From Varroa destructor (lineage: Eukaryota; Arthropoda; Arachnida; Mesostigmata; Varroidae), in assembly GCF_002443255.2 (NCBI RefSeq), contig NW_019211456.1, positions 38,881,042 to 38,945,041 on the forward strand: a DNA stretch of 64,000 bases. Direction: 5' to 3'. A model generated the notes under the pieces. The model ran no database searches, was not told the origin of the DNA, and was given only the letters and a program-made list of their open reading frames with translations. This document shows, in pieces, positions 1 to 13,300 of this stretch (the stretch's first letter is position 1; each line of letters starts with the position of its first letter). A program made the position numbers and the translations under genes.

Positions 1-3000
1 TCGGGGGCTCATCTTAAGAGTCTTCTCTGTTTCTTTGCGCTGGCTGCGGCGCGGCCATACCTCTTTTGCGGGAAACGGATATGGTCGAGAAAAAGGCACG
101 GATACTCTAATGGAATCATTTTCATATATCTCTTCTTTCTTCGACACTTTTCCTTTTTGTGCATTCTCTTTCTCTTGCTGCATTTACTTTTCTCTTTCTA
201 CCTGCATAGAAGTTAGCCTAGATCAAAAACTACGCTGAGAGAAGTATAGAAGTTGCATACTGGGACAATTGTTCGTTGCGGCAATCGTTATGTTCATTTT
301 CACGGTGGCCTCGTCGATATCGCATTCCTTCGCCGTTAGTTTACTTTGAGCGACAGATTACTATGATAACTCTTGCTTTCAAAGGGTCATCTCCGTATTT
401 TCCCTTCAATCTATTTTTTTCTGTTCCTCGACCTACGACGCAATCGACTAATGGCGGAATGGCAGACCAGCTATAAGTTACTACAGCTCTCAGGTAGAGG
501 ATACTAAGTAAAGAAAGGAAGGAAAACGCTAGTAGTATTGGCGTCACCGCATACATACATCGATATGTTTTAAGGCAGCAATAAAAGAAGATCTGAAGTC
601 AGCATTAGTTCCGAGCGTGATAGCACTCGGCCATCAATTCAGCAGGCAGGGCAGGCAGTTACTGTTGATGCCTCGGTTTCTTCGTCCCACAGACGTCGTT
701 GAAGATAGGGAAACGATGTCGAAAACGACTAAAAGAGGTTCGCTGCTAGTGTAATAGCAGCAACTTACGGTAGACAACATGAAAGAAATAGAGAGGACGG
801 AAACGACGAAGCGAGAGCGACCGAACGAGCGAGGAAAGAAGCGGAAACAGTGGTCAATGCGACATGGTGGAGAACTGGGAAGAAGACGGAGAAAGCCGAA
901 AGCAACGGGAGCAGCGCTAACAGAAGCAGGAGGGCGACAGGCCGCTTCTCAAGCAGAATACTGTCGTCCAATGGATGGTCCTATGGCCATGCTTCAACTA
1001 TGTATGGGGATCGCTTGATGTACGCATGTGAGTCGTCTGGGCCTATCTGTGTTTCTACATATCTAGAGGTTATAGGAATGGTGGTGCCAGTTCGGCCAGC
1101 AAGCTAGAGTGAAAACGACATGGAGGCTAGACACTGTTGGATAGATCGATAGCCATGGCGAATGAGGCCGATCAGCGGGTCGACTGCTGGAGGGCACTCC
1201 CGAGAACGAAGGAACATACCCTTCAGAAGGACAAATGGGGTGAAAGGAGGAACTCACATGCACAGAATTCTACCATCACTGCCACCACTGCCATCGTTGA
1301 GAATCTATCCAACTCGCGGGGTGATGAAGATACGCAGAAAAGCGATGAAGGCCAAAGCACGGTAGAAAAAAGGCACAAGGGTAAGATGGCTGCGGAAACG
1401 ACGAGATGAACTAAAATAACGGACACGTTGTCTGCTAAGGAACCGGTGACGATCGCGGAAAATCACGGCAGCGAAGGCTAGCTCCATGGCCCACTAGTCT
1501 AAACCAACCCAGCGAAGCGAGCATACCGCCTGATGTTGCAGGCAACTGCTGTATTTTCTCAGGAGTACGCAGTTACAGAAGCATGGGGATCAACTGGATG
1601 CCTTCGCCAAATGACCACCAAGCCACCAAACTCACCGAACCGCCATGAATGGTAGGACCAATTGACCATTTATGTGGCAGCTGCTGCTTCCGCTGCAAGG
1701 GTCGCACTGCTTGCGCAAATGGGGGAAAGCAAAGAGCTGTTTCTGGGTAAGGAATGTCCTTTCTCTTTGTCAGACGGCATGCAAACGGGCTCGCGCACGC
1801 ACATATGGACATTCTTGAAAACCAGGAATTATCGTATTCGAAAGCTAGCCATCTATTGATAATCCACTTGTGAAAGAGACAGGAACCACAACTTGTGGAA
1901 TTGACAGTACACAATGTTGTGCAAAATTGATACGCGTTATTATTATTATCGTTACGGCGATTACAAATCTCTGATAACTATTTCTGTTTTGAGGAGATGC
2001 CCTAGCCCCATAGTCTTGTGTTATCTATACACATTAGAACCAGCACAAATTACATGTGTCGTTACATTATACGTCTAAACCATATAACTGAGTTTTTGAT
2101 TCTTTTCTGTTTAGATCTATGTGGTACAATAATTTTGTGAATATTACATTCAATTTATGGTAATTTATAAATAGGAACACAAAAGAATTATGCGCAGGGC
2201 TTCAGCTATATTATTTACTGGTATATTATTTACATTTTTTTGAGAAAAATTATGACCGCCTAAACAATATCGGCCGATTTATTACACAGTTACGGGTGTT
2301 TGTGAAATTTCCAAAACTTCTATGTCGGGTTTCAGTCATGCGCTTAAAAAGTGTGGAGTCAAGTTAGGAAACACTACTGACTGTCTATACCGCCCTTTTG
2401 GCCTTTACTGACAGCTTCGACTGAAATAACTTGGGAAAACGTCCTTGAAACATTTCCAGCTATCTTTCATGCCCTTTAGTTTCAATGAGAGGCAATATTT
2501 GTTAGCTTTGTGGAGAAGCCCCTGCCGACCAGCAGCCATGCGACTATTGAGCGTCCGCGGTTATAGTCTGGGACGAGGACACGCATTTAATAAATGAACT
2601 CTAATGCTTTTCAAGCCCCCCTACAGAAGATCCCATAAAAAAAAGCCTGGAAAAAGACCTCAATTAGTCGAAAGAGAATACCGTTGCTTCTACGGAGCTT
2701 CGAATAACAAGATATGGAGAAAGCTGTCTAATAAAATTCAGTGGTTGTCATATCTTCTACAAAGAGAAAAATCCATAAAAAGGCTCTCTTTATGCTTCAA
2801 ACGACTGAGGAACGCATAACATGCAAAAGTTGTAAAGAAACCAGAACCTACTCAATTATAGAGTATACATAAGTTGCAGAAACATGTGGTTCGTGGAAAG
2901 CAAATGTGAGTCAATAATGAGAGATACATACACCGAGAACTTGCAGCTGATATCGAAGTAGTTCTTTTTGTAGGCAAACTTATCTAACTCTTAAAAGCAG

Positions 3001-6000
3001 TGTGTTATCAGCAAGATTAATATTCGAACCGCAGAGATTAATATTCTATTACTTAAACCTGCATGCTTCACGTATAGTTACCCAGTTAGTGAAATTTAAC
3101 CATAGCACCATAGAACTAAGCTGCTACTGCTACTACTTCTGTTACTGCTAATAACTGGTAATTTCATAAATATTTATAGCTATACTTGGTATTCAAATTT
3201 GTTGTATAGACACAGAAGAAACAAGCGTTGGGGCTGGCCTTGTTTCCTCACAATGCTTGGATACGATCATCGCTGTCTGTTCGCTAAGCTAATCTTTTGC
3301 CATAGACTTATTCAGCTTGTCCTTCACCGCTCTGGTCGCCTTTTACCTAGCAATCTATCACCATATATAATCCTAAACATGCGCATCTTTCGACGCGAAC
3401 GAACCCGGCGGCTCGTAGCGACCACCATTAATGTAAGCATCAATGTACGTTGTTATTCAATAGGCCGAAACTGCTCGTGGTGTTACAGCTTTTATGCTGG
3501 TTATGAGGGCTCGATATCAGGAGCTGACCAAACCGCAGGCACTCGCTGAATGAACGCCTGCCCCGCTCCCTTCTGTCAACATTCCCGTTCGTTAATAGCC
3601 CGCTAACGTTTTCAATACAGCAGTATACACGTACGCAAGGTGGCATTGAGAGGCTTTCTGCTAGCTTGTCCACTATTCACGCCAGTTGCTCGACTGTTGT
3701 GAGTCGGCAATTCCTCTATAGGCTTTGTGGCAGAAGGGTATCGCTGGCCTAAAGACTAATACGTAGCTCCTGCTAGTAGTCCTTACCACCGCGTGAATCT
3801 GATGGTACCAGCCCTAAACCATCGGCAACGTTACGCAGACCAGTTAGGACATAGTATTCGCCGTAGCAATAAATGAGAAAGCTCTAGCACCAACTGAGAA
3901 AAAGAGCTCTAAGAGAGCACCAGCTGAGGGCGGATCAAAATCCATTAACCGCCGTGGCTGCCACAAATGAGGTGACTTTCACCGCCGTTGGGCGCTCGAA
4001 CTTGCGATCGTCATTGTTTTTTTTCACGCTGCTATCTATTTTATCGTTGACGCTCATAACAGCAACGTTGGCTATGCCAGCGTCGACGCCGTCGGATCGT
4101 TTCGTTGCCGTCATAGCCGCGGCGTCATAGATGCTAACGCGAACAGGTGCCCTCGCTTCGTACGCTGCTTTCCAAACCCAGTCCGCTTTGGCCGCGCTCA
4201 GGTCTCATAAACGAAAGATCGATGTAAGCTGACTAGGCGGACGCCGAAAGGAACGAGGGCAAACGAACGAGCAGGTCGAGTGCACTCGTTTGCACACTCA
4301 TTCGCTTACTCGGCCACTCGACAGTGAACGAGATGCTCTCCCGTGGCCTCTGTTTCCTGTCGACTGCCCATCTTCGTGTTGTTACCTGCATGGTCGACTC
4401 CTACTGGAGCTGAGGTGACTGGGAGACTCGAAAAGCCTGCGTCCATGTAAACGAGCCACAGCAGCTAGTCGAACAGCAACGGGGCAATTGCTAAGCGGAT
4501 TAAGACCGTTTTGCGCTGCACAGTGCCAGATAGGTTACTGCCGCAGTACTATAAATACTGCACCCATTGCTTCTCCTATTCCTACTCGTTGTTTTGAACT
4601 AGTATATATATATACCGGCTTGCCCGACGAACGAAGGCCGAAGACAGCCTAGGCTATGGCATCATATAAATTGGTGATGAAAGCCAGCGCCTTTTGCCGT
4701 TCGGCATTCGTTTGGAGCAAGCATAACTGGAAAGCAAGCAATGCCAGCTGTCCGGCAACGCTGTTCCTTACCTGCACTGCCTGTCCTTTACGACTTCCAG
4801 CTACATCTCAAAGCTTTGTTGTTCTAAGAGACAAAAAATAACAAAAATAACGTTGCAGACCGGGAACGATCTACAAAATCAGCTTGGTAAGAATCTAGCT
4901 AGCCCTGGACGATTGCGCACTGAAATCCCTGGAGCCACGAGTGGTAGTTCCTACAGATATCGATCAAAGGTGCACATCTACAATTTGCTGGGAGCAAATG
5001 GTAAAAAGGGTGACAAATAAGACGTAAGGAGAAATGTTGGGCGGGAACACATGGAAATTCCGCTATGAACAAGAAGAAGTGGTAAGTTCACGGCGTAAAT
5101 GACAGTAACTTAGCCGGTTGGTTACTTCAAAAAGCATTTATATGTATGTTGCTCGCGTACACGCGTCCACGGGTCGTATGTAATATCTTTCATTCGCGAT
5201 CGTAGCAGCAGTATCCAGAAGAAAAGTAACGCTCACCCTTTCATCTATTCACAGGCAAACTTTTATCAGTACCTACAGTTCACCTGTCTAGTGTGCACCT
5301 ATGTAGAGATGGTACATATCAAGCCGTTGTAAGTGAGTTCGGCGAACTCTAAAACCGAATAACCAAAAAAGATTCTTTTTTTGTACGCGTTGTACCTATT
5401 CTTTTTTTATTTTGTACACATTTGTGTTGGCACCTTCGTGATTTCTGCCCGATCATACACATATTCACACTCCCATATATAATTTCTCTACCTATAGCTT
5501 CTCGAAATAGGTCGACAGTGGGTTTGCTCGCTCGTTGCCTTTATAGTTGCCGGGGCATAGGAAGCCCCGTATTCACACGGATCTAAATCGGGAAAATAAG
5601 CGAGTCAAAGCCAACGTTGGATATCCTTTTGCTCAATCCAGGAAGTAATTAATGCATGGCGATAAGGTCTAGCATTGTCGCCAAGTAACCAGGTTGCGTG
5701 CTTTTGATTGCCATGGCAACGGCTCACGAGTCTTTTGAGGAACTCGAACATGGCGGACTGCATTCATTGTTTCATTTGTGGCGAGTATCTCGTAGTAGCA
5801 GACGCTTCTGATGTCTATTGCAAGTCTCAACCTATTCGACAGTGCTCCCAAACTCGATTTCTTTTTAAGAGGACGCTATTCTTCCGTGTGGTTTTCTCAG
5901 ACTCGCGGTAAAGGTTGAACCAGGCCTCGACAGTAGCGACCTTCTGCTCCGGGAGGCCTTTTCGTTAATTAAAATTTCGAAAATTGCGCGTAGAATACAC

Positions 6001-7281
6001 CACGCGCATTTCCAACAGGCTTGTAGTCGATTCACGATGACCCATTTTTCACTTAGTTTGTCGCATTTTTAGTATTTAAACTTCAATTTTACAACAAACA
6101 CTTAACCACTGAGCTTTAATTTTCGAGACTAGAGGGTTTTTTTTTCCTTCAGAACTAATTCTTTTGAAGCAGATTTGACCAGTTTTCAGTCAAATGTTTC
6201 TAAAAAAAACTAGAGTATCCATCAGCCATATTTAATCTTTTAGCGGTGCGTAGTTCAAAAGTTATTAAATTTAAAGGTCCGCCAGATTCGTTTGCAACAG
6301 CCAAGTAAATAGATTTGCCTAAGAGGGTCTCCAAGGCCACTCGTACCCTAACGACGAGTCTAGCGGACACTCGATCGTCTTCCTCGCCACTGTTCCCTAT
6401 TGCCCCCTCGAGGACATACCAATTAGTTGACCTTGCATAAACTTATCCGCTAGAGCACTTCTTCGCTCTCACACTTACTGTGAGAGCCATTACCTCGCAA
6501 CTCATAGCAGTGGTGCTGGTACACCTTGGCACCAATCGAAAGTTTGTACGGCAACCACACAGCATCGGCCGCCTGGTGTAGCTTTCATTCAACTAGCCGA
6601 TGATTCTTTTAGGCTCAGCAGGCGCATACAAAGTAGAATGCCTCACCTATTTCGTTTAAACGGGTCATTCTGCTACCCTTTTGTGTCAAACTTTTGGCAA
6701 CATGAAGTGGCCAGGAGGCCTTATTGTGATGACGCTTTGTTATTGGCCTGTTTTGCGTTTCAAGTACAAGTGTTCAACAAACCTTTGACTATCTCATTTA
6801 GTAGCAGAAGATTAAATGGAACAAGCTGGATGAAATGTACAACAAAATTGGCAATACAAGCAGAATTTATTGGATACATGTAGTAGAAATTAGCGAGCAT
6901 TCAGCTAATGCTTAAAACTACGCCGAAACTGAACTCGTAGTATACATTGTAGATGATGAATAGATGCGTAAATATTGAGGGGCGAATAAGAAGCACTCGA
7001 AACCAGCCCGACCATGTGACAATGTTGAAGGACATATTCTTCACAATTTCCATATATTGATACCTAACATAGTGTCCTATGTAACCAAAAACAAACGATA
7101 TTGACATTTACGTCTAGCTCTAACCATTCCTCGTACGTCTTTCGTTATGTAAGATTCCATAGAATAGCACTTGTTTCTATTATGCTCATAGATATCCCTA
7201 TGCCAAACTAACGACGGATAACAACTTTATAGCTATTCGTTAACTTATATTAACGCTATTTTTGTTTTCATTTTGTTACAG
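1..7281 (+). other. 5' flank or upstream intron of the receptor gene; no recognised exon
   Basis: I looked for the missing upstream amino-terminal-domain exons (LDC/LKQ, GLVRLQ-type and signal-peptide segments) and found none. The stretch mixes AT-rich intronic sequence with a purine-rich patch near 780-960 and GC-richer patches near 3,950-4,550. Small repeats include a TTA run near 1938-1950 and a (TA)6 at 4603-4614. Open frames of 60-116 codons occur on both strands, but none resembles a known family. Confidence 0.5.
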
Positions 7282-7335
7282 GCTCAGCAAGTCGGAATGC
7301 TTACGGAATCTCATAGCTATTTAATATCATCCTTG
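7282..7335 (+). CDS. Receptor exon 1 in window: 54-base amino-terminal-domain exon
   Basis: The 18 codons ([18 protein letters not shown]) follow a pyrimidine-rich acceptor ending in TTACAG and precede the donor GTAAGT. They match the family segment written ALAMGMMTEYYHYIFTTL in vertebrate kainate subunits, which I recall is also a small 54-base exon there. The exon is phase 0 on both sides and reads directly into [10 protein letters not shown] of the next exon, which matches the vertebrate DLFALDVEPY stretch. It is too short to appear as an ORF and was found by its splice sites and the expected join. No preceding exon is recognisable in bases 1-7281. Confidence 0.93.
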
Positions 7336-10300
7336 GTAAGTAGCCATTCGCGCTTTGCCCTCTCTTTCAGAGAACGGTTTCCCTAATTACGTATGTCAGA
7401 CTCCTTTAGTTATGCCGCTGGCACACAAACGTTGAGAGTGCTGCTCGAGCTTCTGCTGTTAGATAGAAGAGATAGTGACTACAGCTTTCGGCTACGCGCC
7501 CCTATAATGAGAAAGAAGCCAGCTCACAGACCGAGCGTGCATTTCTATGCTAAAGGCCACTCGGATCACCATGCCTCGCCTAGGGCGTAGTCCACTTTGC
7601 CCCCAGGGATTTGCCGCAGGGTGGGGTAGACGGCTGCCTTACATAAGCCAAACCTTAGGCAAAGACTCGAGTGTAGCAAAAGAAATCCCGTCACTTCTTA
7701 CTGCTAGGGAACATGTTCTTTTCGACACACTTTGATCTCCCAAACAGAATGATTATATGGCCTACCAAATAGGCAACTACAATGTATACGCGATGCCTTC
7801 GACTGACGGAGCGTAGGGTCGGTCATAGGGCCTGTTAAAGATCTACTGTATCAAAGCAGCATTTGCTTCAAGCGATGAAAAGGATCATAGCAAATATATC
7901 CACTTGCCAAGATGCCCGTACTTGTTACAACAAAGCCAGCACTGTAAACATGTATTAATTGGGTGGACGTATTTACGAGGCGATTACGTTTGTAGACAAT
8001 GACATAAGAGCGGCTGATAAGAACCAACTGCAAAAATTCCAATGGTTGCATGGGTATCTTATTTTAAACATTGTTTCTTCTTCGTGTTTTAATTAGATAG
8101 CTTTCCTTTTGATAGAATTAATTTGATAGTATGAAACTAATTAAGGTTAAAGAACATTTATAATTGATTAATCAAAATATTTAATAGTATGAGACACAAC
8201 TGTCATGATAAGAACAATGATCCGTCCGCCAATAACGATTAGGCCGCTTAAATGTGTCCCGTCCATTTAACCATTTGCAGATAGTGACTTCTTATTGCCG
8301 CTTTGTTTGATAACCATGGTGGCGGTGGTGATGATGATCGTGATAACGCTGTCCTGCCGTTCCTGAGTCCATCTCTTGAACCATTTAAGCGAGTGTCCAG
8401 AAATGGACAGCTAGCTTGACTCCCTACAATTTCGAACAACGGTTCTCGTAGTAGACACGCCTTTACGTACAGGATACTACACAATGGAAGTTCAGCTAGT
8501 TCTGTTTTGTTTGTCAAAACGTGGAGGAAATATCTAGTCTGGCAGGAACAAGGGAAGCGATGTCGCGCTGTCCGGCTTGCGTGGGTCGCAGGCTTTGCAT
8601 CGCCTTTTTTACGCGCCTTTTCCTGTCCGCCTACTAGGGCGCTATATGTGTACATTGCATTTTGTACAAATATTTCCTACAGCACCACTTACGGTGGAAC
8701 AGACGCCAATCGCCGACGTCAAGGCATTTCCGTCCACGCTTATTTAACCCTCCCTCATTCTGCTTCACTCTTCATTCCTCCCTCTGGATACGTGTTCATC
8801 GTCGTCTGTAGTAGCAGTCGGCGTTGTTGTTGCCACTAGCGCAATTCGTAGTGTTGTGATTGCCGCTGTTGCTGGCGATTTCCAAGATCTCCACTCTTAT
8901 GATACTAAAACGACTCTGGTACTGCGGTGGTAGCAAGAAAGAGCCACCGTTTTGCTACCATGTTGCCCATACGCGCTTGCGCCGCTGTCGACGTCTCGGT
9001 CATCTTCGTTGTTGTTGTTGTTACAAACGTGTGTGAATAGCCTTGTTCATTTGAGTTAACATCGTCGCAAACTGGCAGGAATTAGCAAGCCAGCTCGCTG
9101 CGAATAACTGGAGTGAGTGAAGGGGATGAAGCGCGACATTTACGCAGATTTTGCTGCCGGAGGAGGAGGCTGAAGGCGAGGCAAAAAACGGCATAAAGAA
9201 GAGGAGGGCTTTTGGTAAAAGGGAAAGAAACAAACTATGGGTGCAGAGCAACTAGGAGGTGATGATGACGATGGTAATATTGGTGGCAACCGCCATTGCC
9301 ATAACCACTGGTACGACCGGTTTCTCTACCCCCAGAGGGTGAACGCGGGTAGTCTGTGTGGGTAGTAAGTATTCGTTTTCGGAGAATACCCGTTGAAAAG
9401 TTTTTATCAGGTAACAGGGCCAGGACACACGCGGCTCTGAGGCCGTGCGGTCGTTTCCAGACAGTACTCACTTGGCTAGCAAACTAATGCAGGCTAATGC
9501 AGCGCATCAGTACTATATATGTATGCATATACATAGCAGTGCAGTTAGCGCGACGCTGCTCATCGTTGACGATCCTGCATGCTTGCCTGACTCGTGGCAA
9601 AATGGCAAAAAAAATATAGGTACCCAGCGAAGAAACGTCGTCGTACTTTTCCGTTCTCCGACTCATCTTCTTTCTTTGTTGCATTGGTCATTCCCTTTCG
9701 AGGTGGCTGGATGGTTTTAAATATATTCAGGAAACTGTGAACCTTCATGTTTAACAACATTTGAAGGCTCGACGAAAAAACAAAAAAAAAATAGCTGTAA
9801 GAATAGCGGCAACGTGAACAAAAGAAAGATGGCAGTGTTCACTAATACATTACGCATTTGCTATGAGCGAACGAAATGCAGCATCACATTTGCCAGTCTC
9901 ATCTGTTAGAAGTTTATCTGTGCTTGCCCCAATGAGAAAGTGAAATTGGTTCTTACGCTTACAAATGAAGAAGAATACATCTTGTTAACGATAAAACTAT
10001 TTAGAATACGTACGTGTGATAATTTCGAAAGGTGATCTTTCTATAGCCCATAAAGATAAAAGGCTGACGAAAAAACTGCTTGAAGAGGCGATATACGAGC
10101 TCAAAATAGTTGGACAATAGAGCTAAAAGCAGGGACTGATAACGATAAGCAAAGATCATTGATAATTTATGATCGAAGCTCTTTATCCGTAGTAACTTCT
10201 GCCTGGTCAATGGATTTTTCTCATTCTGCGAACAGTCCAATTGGTTACCGACAGAAGCAGCAACGGGAGCCGACGTGCTATATTTAATTTGATACATTCT

Positions 10301-13300
10301 CCGTTCTAAGCAGCACAAGTAGGAACATGCAAAACGCTGCTTCATCTGTCCTGTTTCTCTAAATATATACGTGCAGTAACCAGTGACTGGCGTCCTTTCA
10401 ATAAGACTACCACAATAGGTACAATTAGACGAAATACACCCCTGTCCCCTTAGCTGGCACCATCTGTATACGATGGTTATATTGGCGATTATGACTTCGA
10501 TAGCACCTAACGGTCTAGAGTGACGAACAGAAAGCTGATCTGAGGTGTTAGGGGGCAGGGATGTTAGAAATCGCTCCACGTTTGTTATAACTTGCTATAG
10601 TTTATTGTCATCGTCAGGCTCAAGCTACCAGTATACGAATAATGACAAGTAAAATATCATTAGCCACAACAAGACGGGAGGCCTGGTATTTATCACTGAA
10701 AAGTAAGCGTAGATTAGGACCAATTTTGATTTGCAGCTATAGATTTGATTTACTTAATTCGTAGTAATTAATCACGAGTTAATGCGTAGTTATTAGACGT
10801 GAGAAATCTACATATTTATATGTAGATTTTATGCATGAAATAGCTTTAAGAAATTGTCGACTCCTATCGAGAGATCCGGATCACGTCTCTTGGCTGAGCT
10901 GTCCTTATGTGGGACCTAAATGGTGACCTTGGCCAGGTTCTTATGAGGGAGGATCATAGAGGACGCGTTCCAACAACTTAGATTTGAATTCATGCTTTCT
11001 AAATGGCTTTTTCTAGACGACGCGCTATAAACGTCCTGTGTTTGCTTTCAGAAGATTTGCTCTTCGCCTTGTGATGCCTGTACCCAGTTAATGGCTAAAC
11101 GAGGCAACCAGTTAATCTGCACGAGCACTCTAATCAGGTTTTTTAGGGACCAAAGTGGTAATCTCACCGTCTTATGTACAGAGCCCGACCCGAAAACAGT
11201 TATTTCCCGATCCTTATTTTAATATTCAATTGAGAGGGAACTGTTCCTCAACATCCTTCACTATGTAGTTTCTTTCCAGAGTACTTGCATTTCACTTGAA
11301 TCATTTCTAAAGCTTACTCGGCCCGTAACCGCAGATTCGAGACACCTTTTACTCTTTACCGTAACGTTTACGGCAACCTTGCCGGCGCCTTGATGACTTC
11401 AGAACATACGATTTAGGAACAAATCATACAATACCTTAATTTGATTTTTTTCTGCCTAGTATACGAGCTTTCTCAACGGACTTTTTCCACACGAGTTGAG
11501 GAAATGCCCACATAGGTTTTCTATGGTATTTAGATTAAGCTTTCTTGAGCACTAATTCAGAACGGTGTGTTTGGTTCCAAAACCGAATCTTAACAACTCG
11601 GTGATTTAGACTAACCAAATTATGTTGAAATACATCGAGATAACGGCACAAAAAATCTCTATCCAAAATAATGGAAATTACTGTCTTTCCAATCGCTGTG
11701 GAAGATTTATATGGAATATAAGGGCGACCATTTCTTAATAATTTGTCGAGGTTTCGTAATACTCCGTTCTCTAGAACTCGAGCCGCGATACATTAAGTAA
11801 CGGTGTAAGCAGCAGAAGCGCCATATATATTCTCTCCATATAAACATATGTTATTTCCACTACTACTCAATATGTTGGATATCGAGTTATATAAAATAAA
11901 ACGTCATGACGTTTCGAGAGGTTATTAAGGATTGATCGTCTTTAAAGAACGATCCAATGCGGTTCGAAGCACCATTATCTGCTTGTAATCGATAGCGTGC
12001 GACCTAATTTCAAGTCGATTGTACGTTAACGTTGTAAAAGCTTGCTTTTGGGAATCTTTATCAGCATGCCGGATTAGATTTAGCTTGAGTAAATCTGTGG
12101 GGGGCAACAATTACTAGGGCGATATCAGCTTAATCTGCTACGTAGTTCATAAAAGCTATTGCATTTAAAAGCTACTTTTGCTATGCGCTAACGTATATGA
12201 CCACCTCAAGGCTCTTTGATGCGCTAGAACTCAATTCACGATTAAAAGTTGTTTATTAACACCAGATCCCTTCCGAATCAAAGACACATTGTTGAAGCTT
12301 GCCAATTCCTTTGCTGTCAGACTCGTCTATTTTACACTGAGATAATATATTGCTTTAATATGGATTTTTCTGATATTACACTTTATTGAAATATTAAAAA
12401 AATCAAAATCGCTTTGTGAGATTTATGTGAACTGGGTGATAGGAATACATCGGCAAGTTTTTCTTAACAGAACATATAGGTCGATTTAAACTGAACTGAA
12501 GAACACTGAAATGTTTTGCGCCCGAGTACCTATGGCGTTTTTCGTTTTGAAGTAATTCCTATTTAGAAAGAGGGCCTAGCATGCTATTGAATATATTAAA
12601 AGATAACAACTTTTATTCCTTCTGCGTGTCGTCAGCTTCAAGCTTGACCCGCGGCCAACACCAAGGCCTACAACGCTAAATAAAGGACACTTCATCTGTA
12701 AGTTATCTAGATAGCGCATGGAATTGGCCTAATGCCAGTAGACAGATTCCCGAACGATGCCCAGCGTTGCACCCCTTCTACTGACACTTTAGAGCGCCTA
12801 ACAAGATGTATTACAAGTCGCACCTAGCGAATTTTCGACAAAACGGGAGAGCAAATAACCACTGTGCATGGGCAATGTATCGTTTTGTAGATGATAGATA
12901 AGACAGAGCGAAAACGTTTTTGCAGTCCGATGAACCCCTTGTTGCATCGCTCGTTTCGACTGTTTTAGTAGCCGGTTCTGACTGGGAGTTCCAAGCCTTC
13001 TTTTTGCTTTTCTCGTTTCAAATCTCGAAGGTACATCCCTTCCTATGACGTCTAACTAGTAAACCCAACAGTTGGCTACTGCTGCTGCCCGTGCGACTTT
13101 CACGCTTCCTTTCGCCGTACTGCTATTTCGCAGGGAAAAACAAAATGAATAGTCGTTACAAAAATACTAAAGGTTTATACATAATAACTGAAGTATGTAT
13201 CATTTACAAATTCTATAGGCAGCTCTACGATGTCATGATCTTCGAACGAAAGGGGTAAAACCCCGGAGAGTTAGATACACCATAATGAGAGCGAATGGAC

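Noticed and set aside
6638..6883. YCDD in a short + frame, similar to the reverse-transcriptase YADD box
   Set aside because: No other reverse-transcriptase motif lies before or after it, and the frame is only 81 codons.
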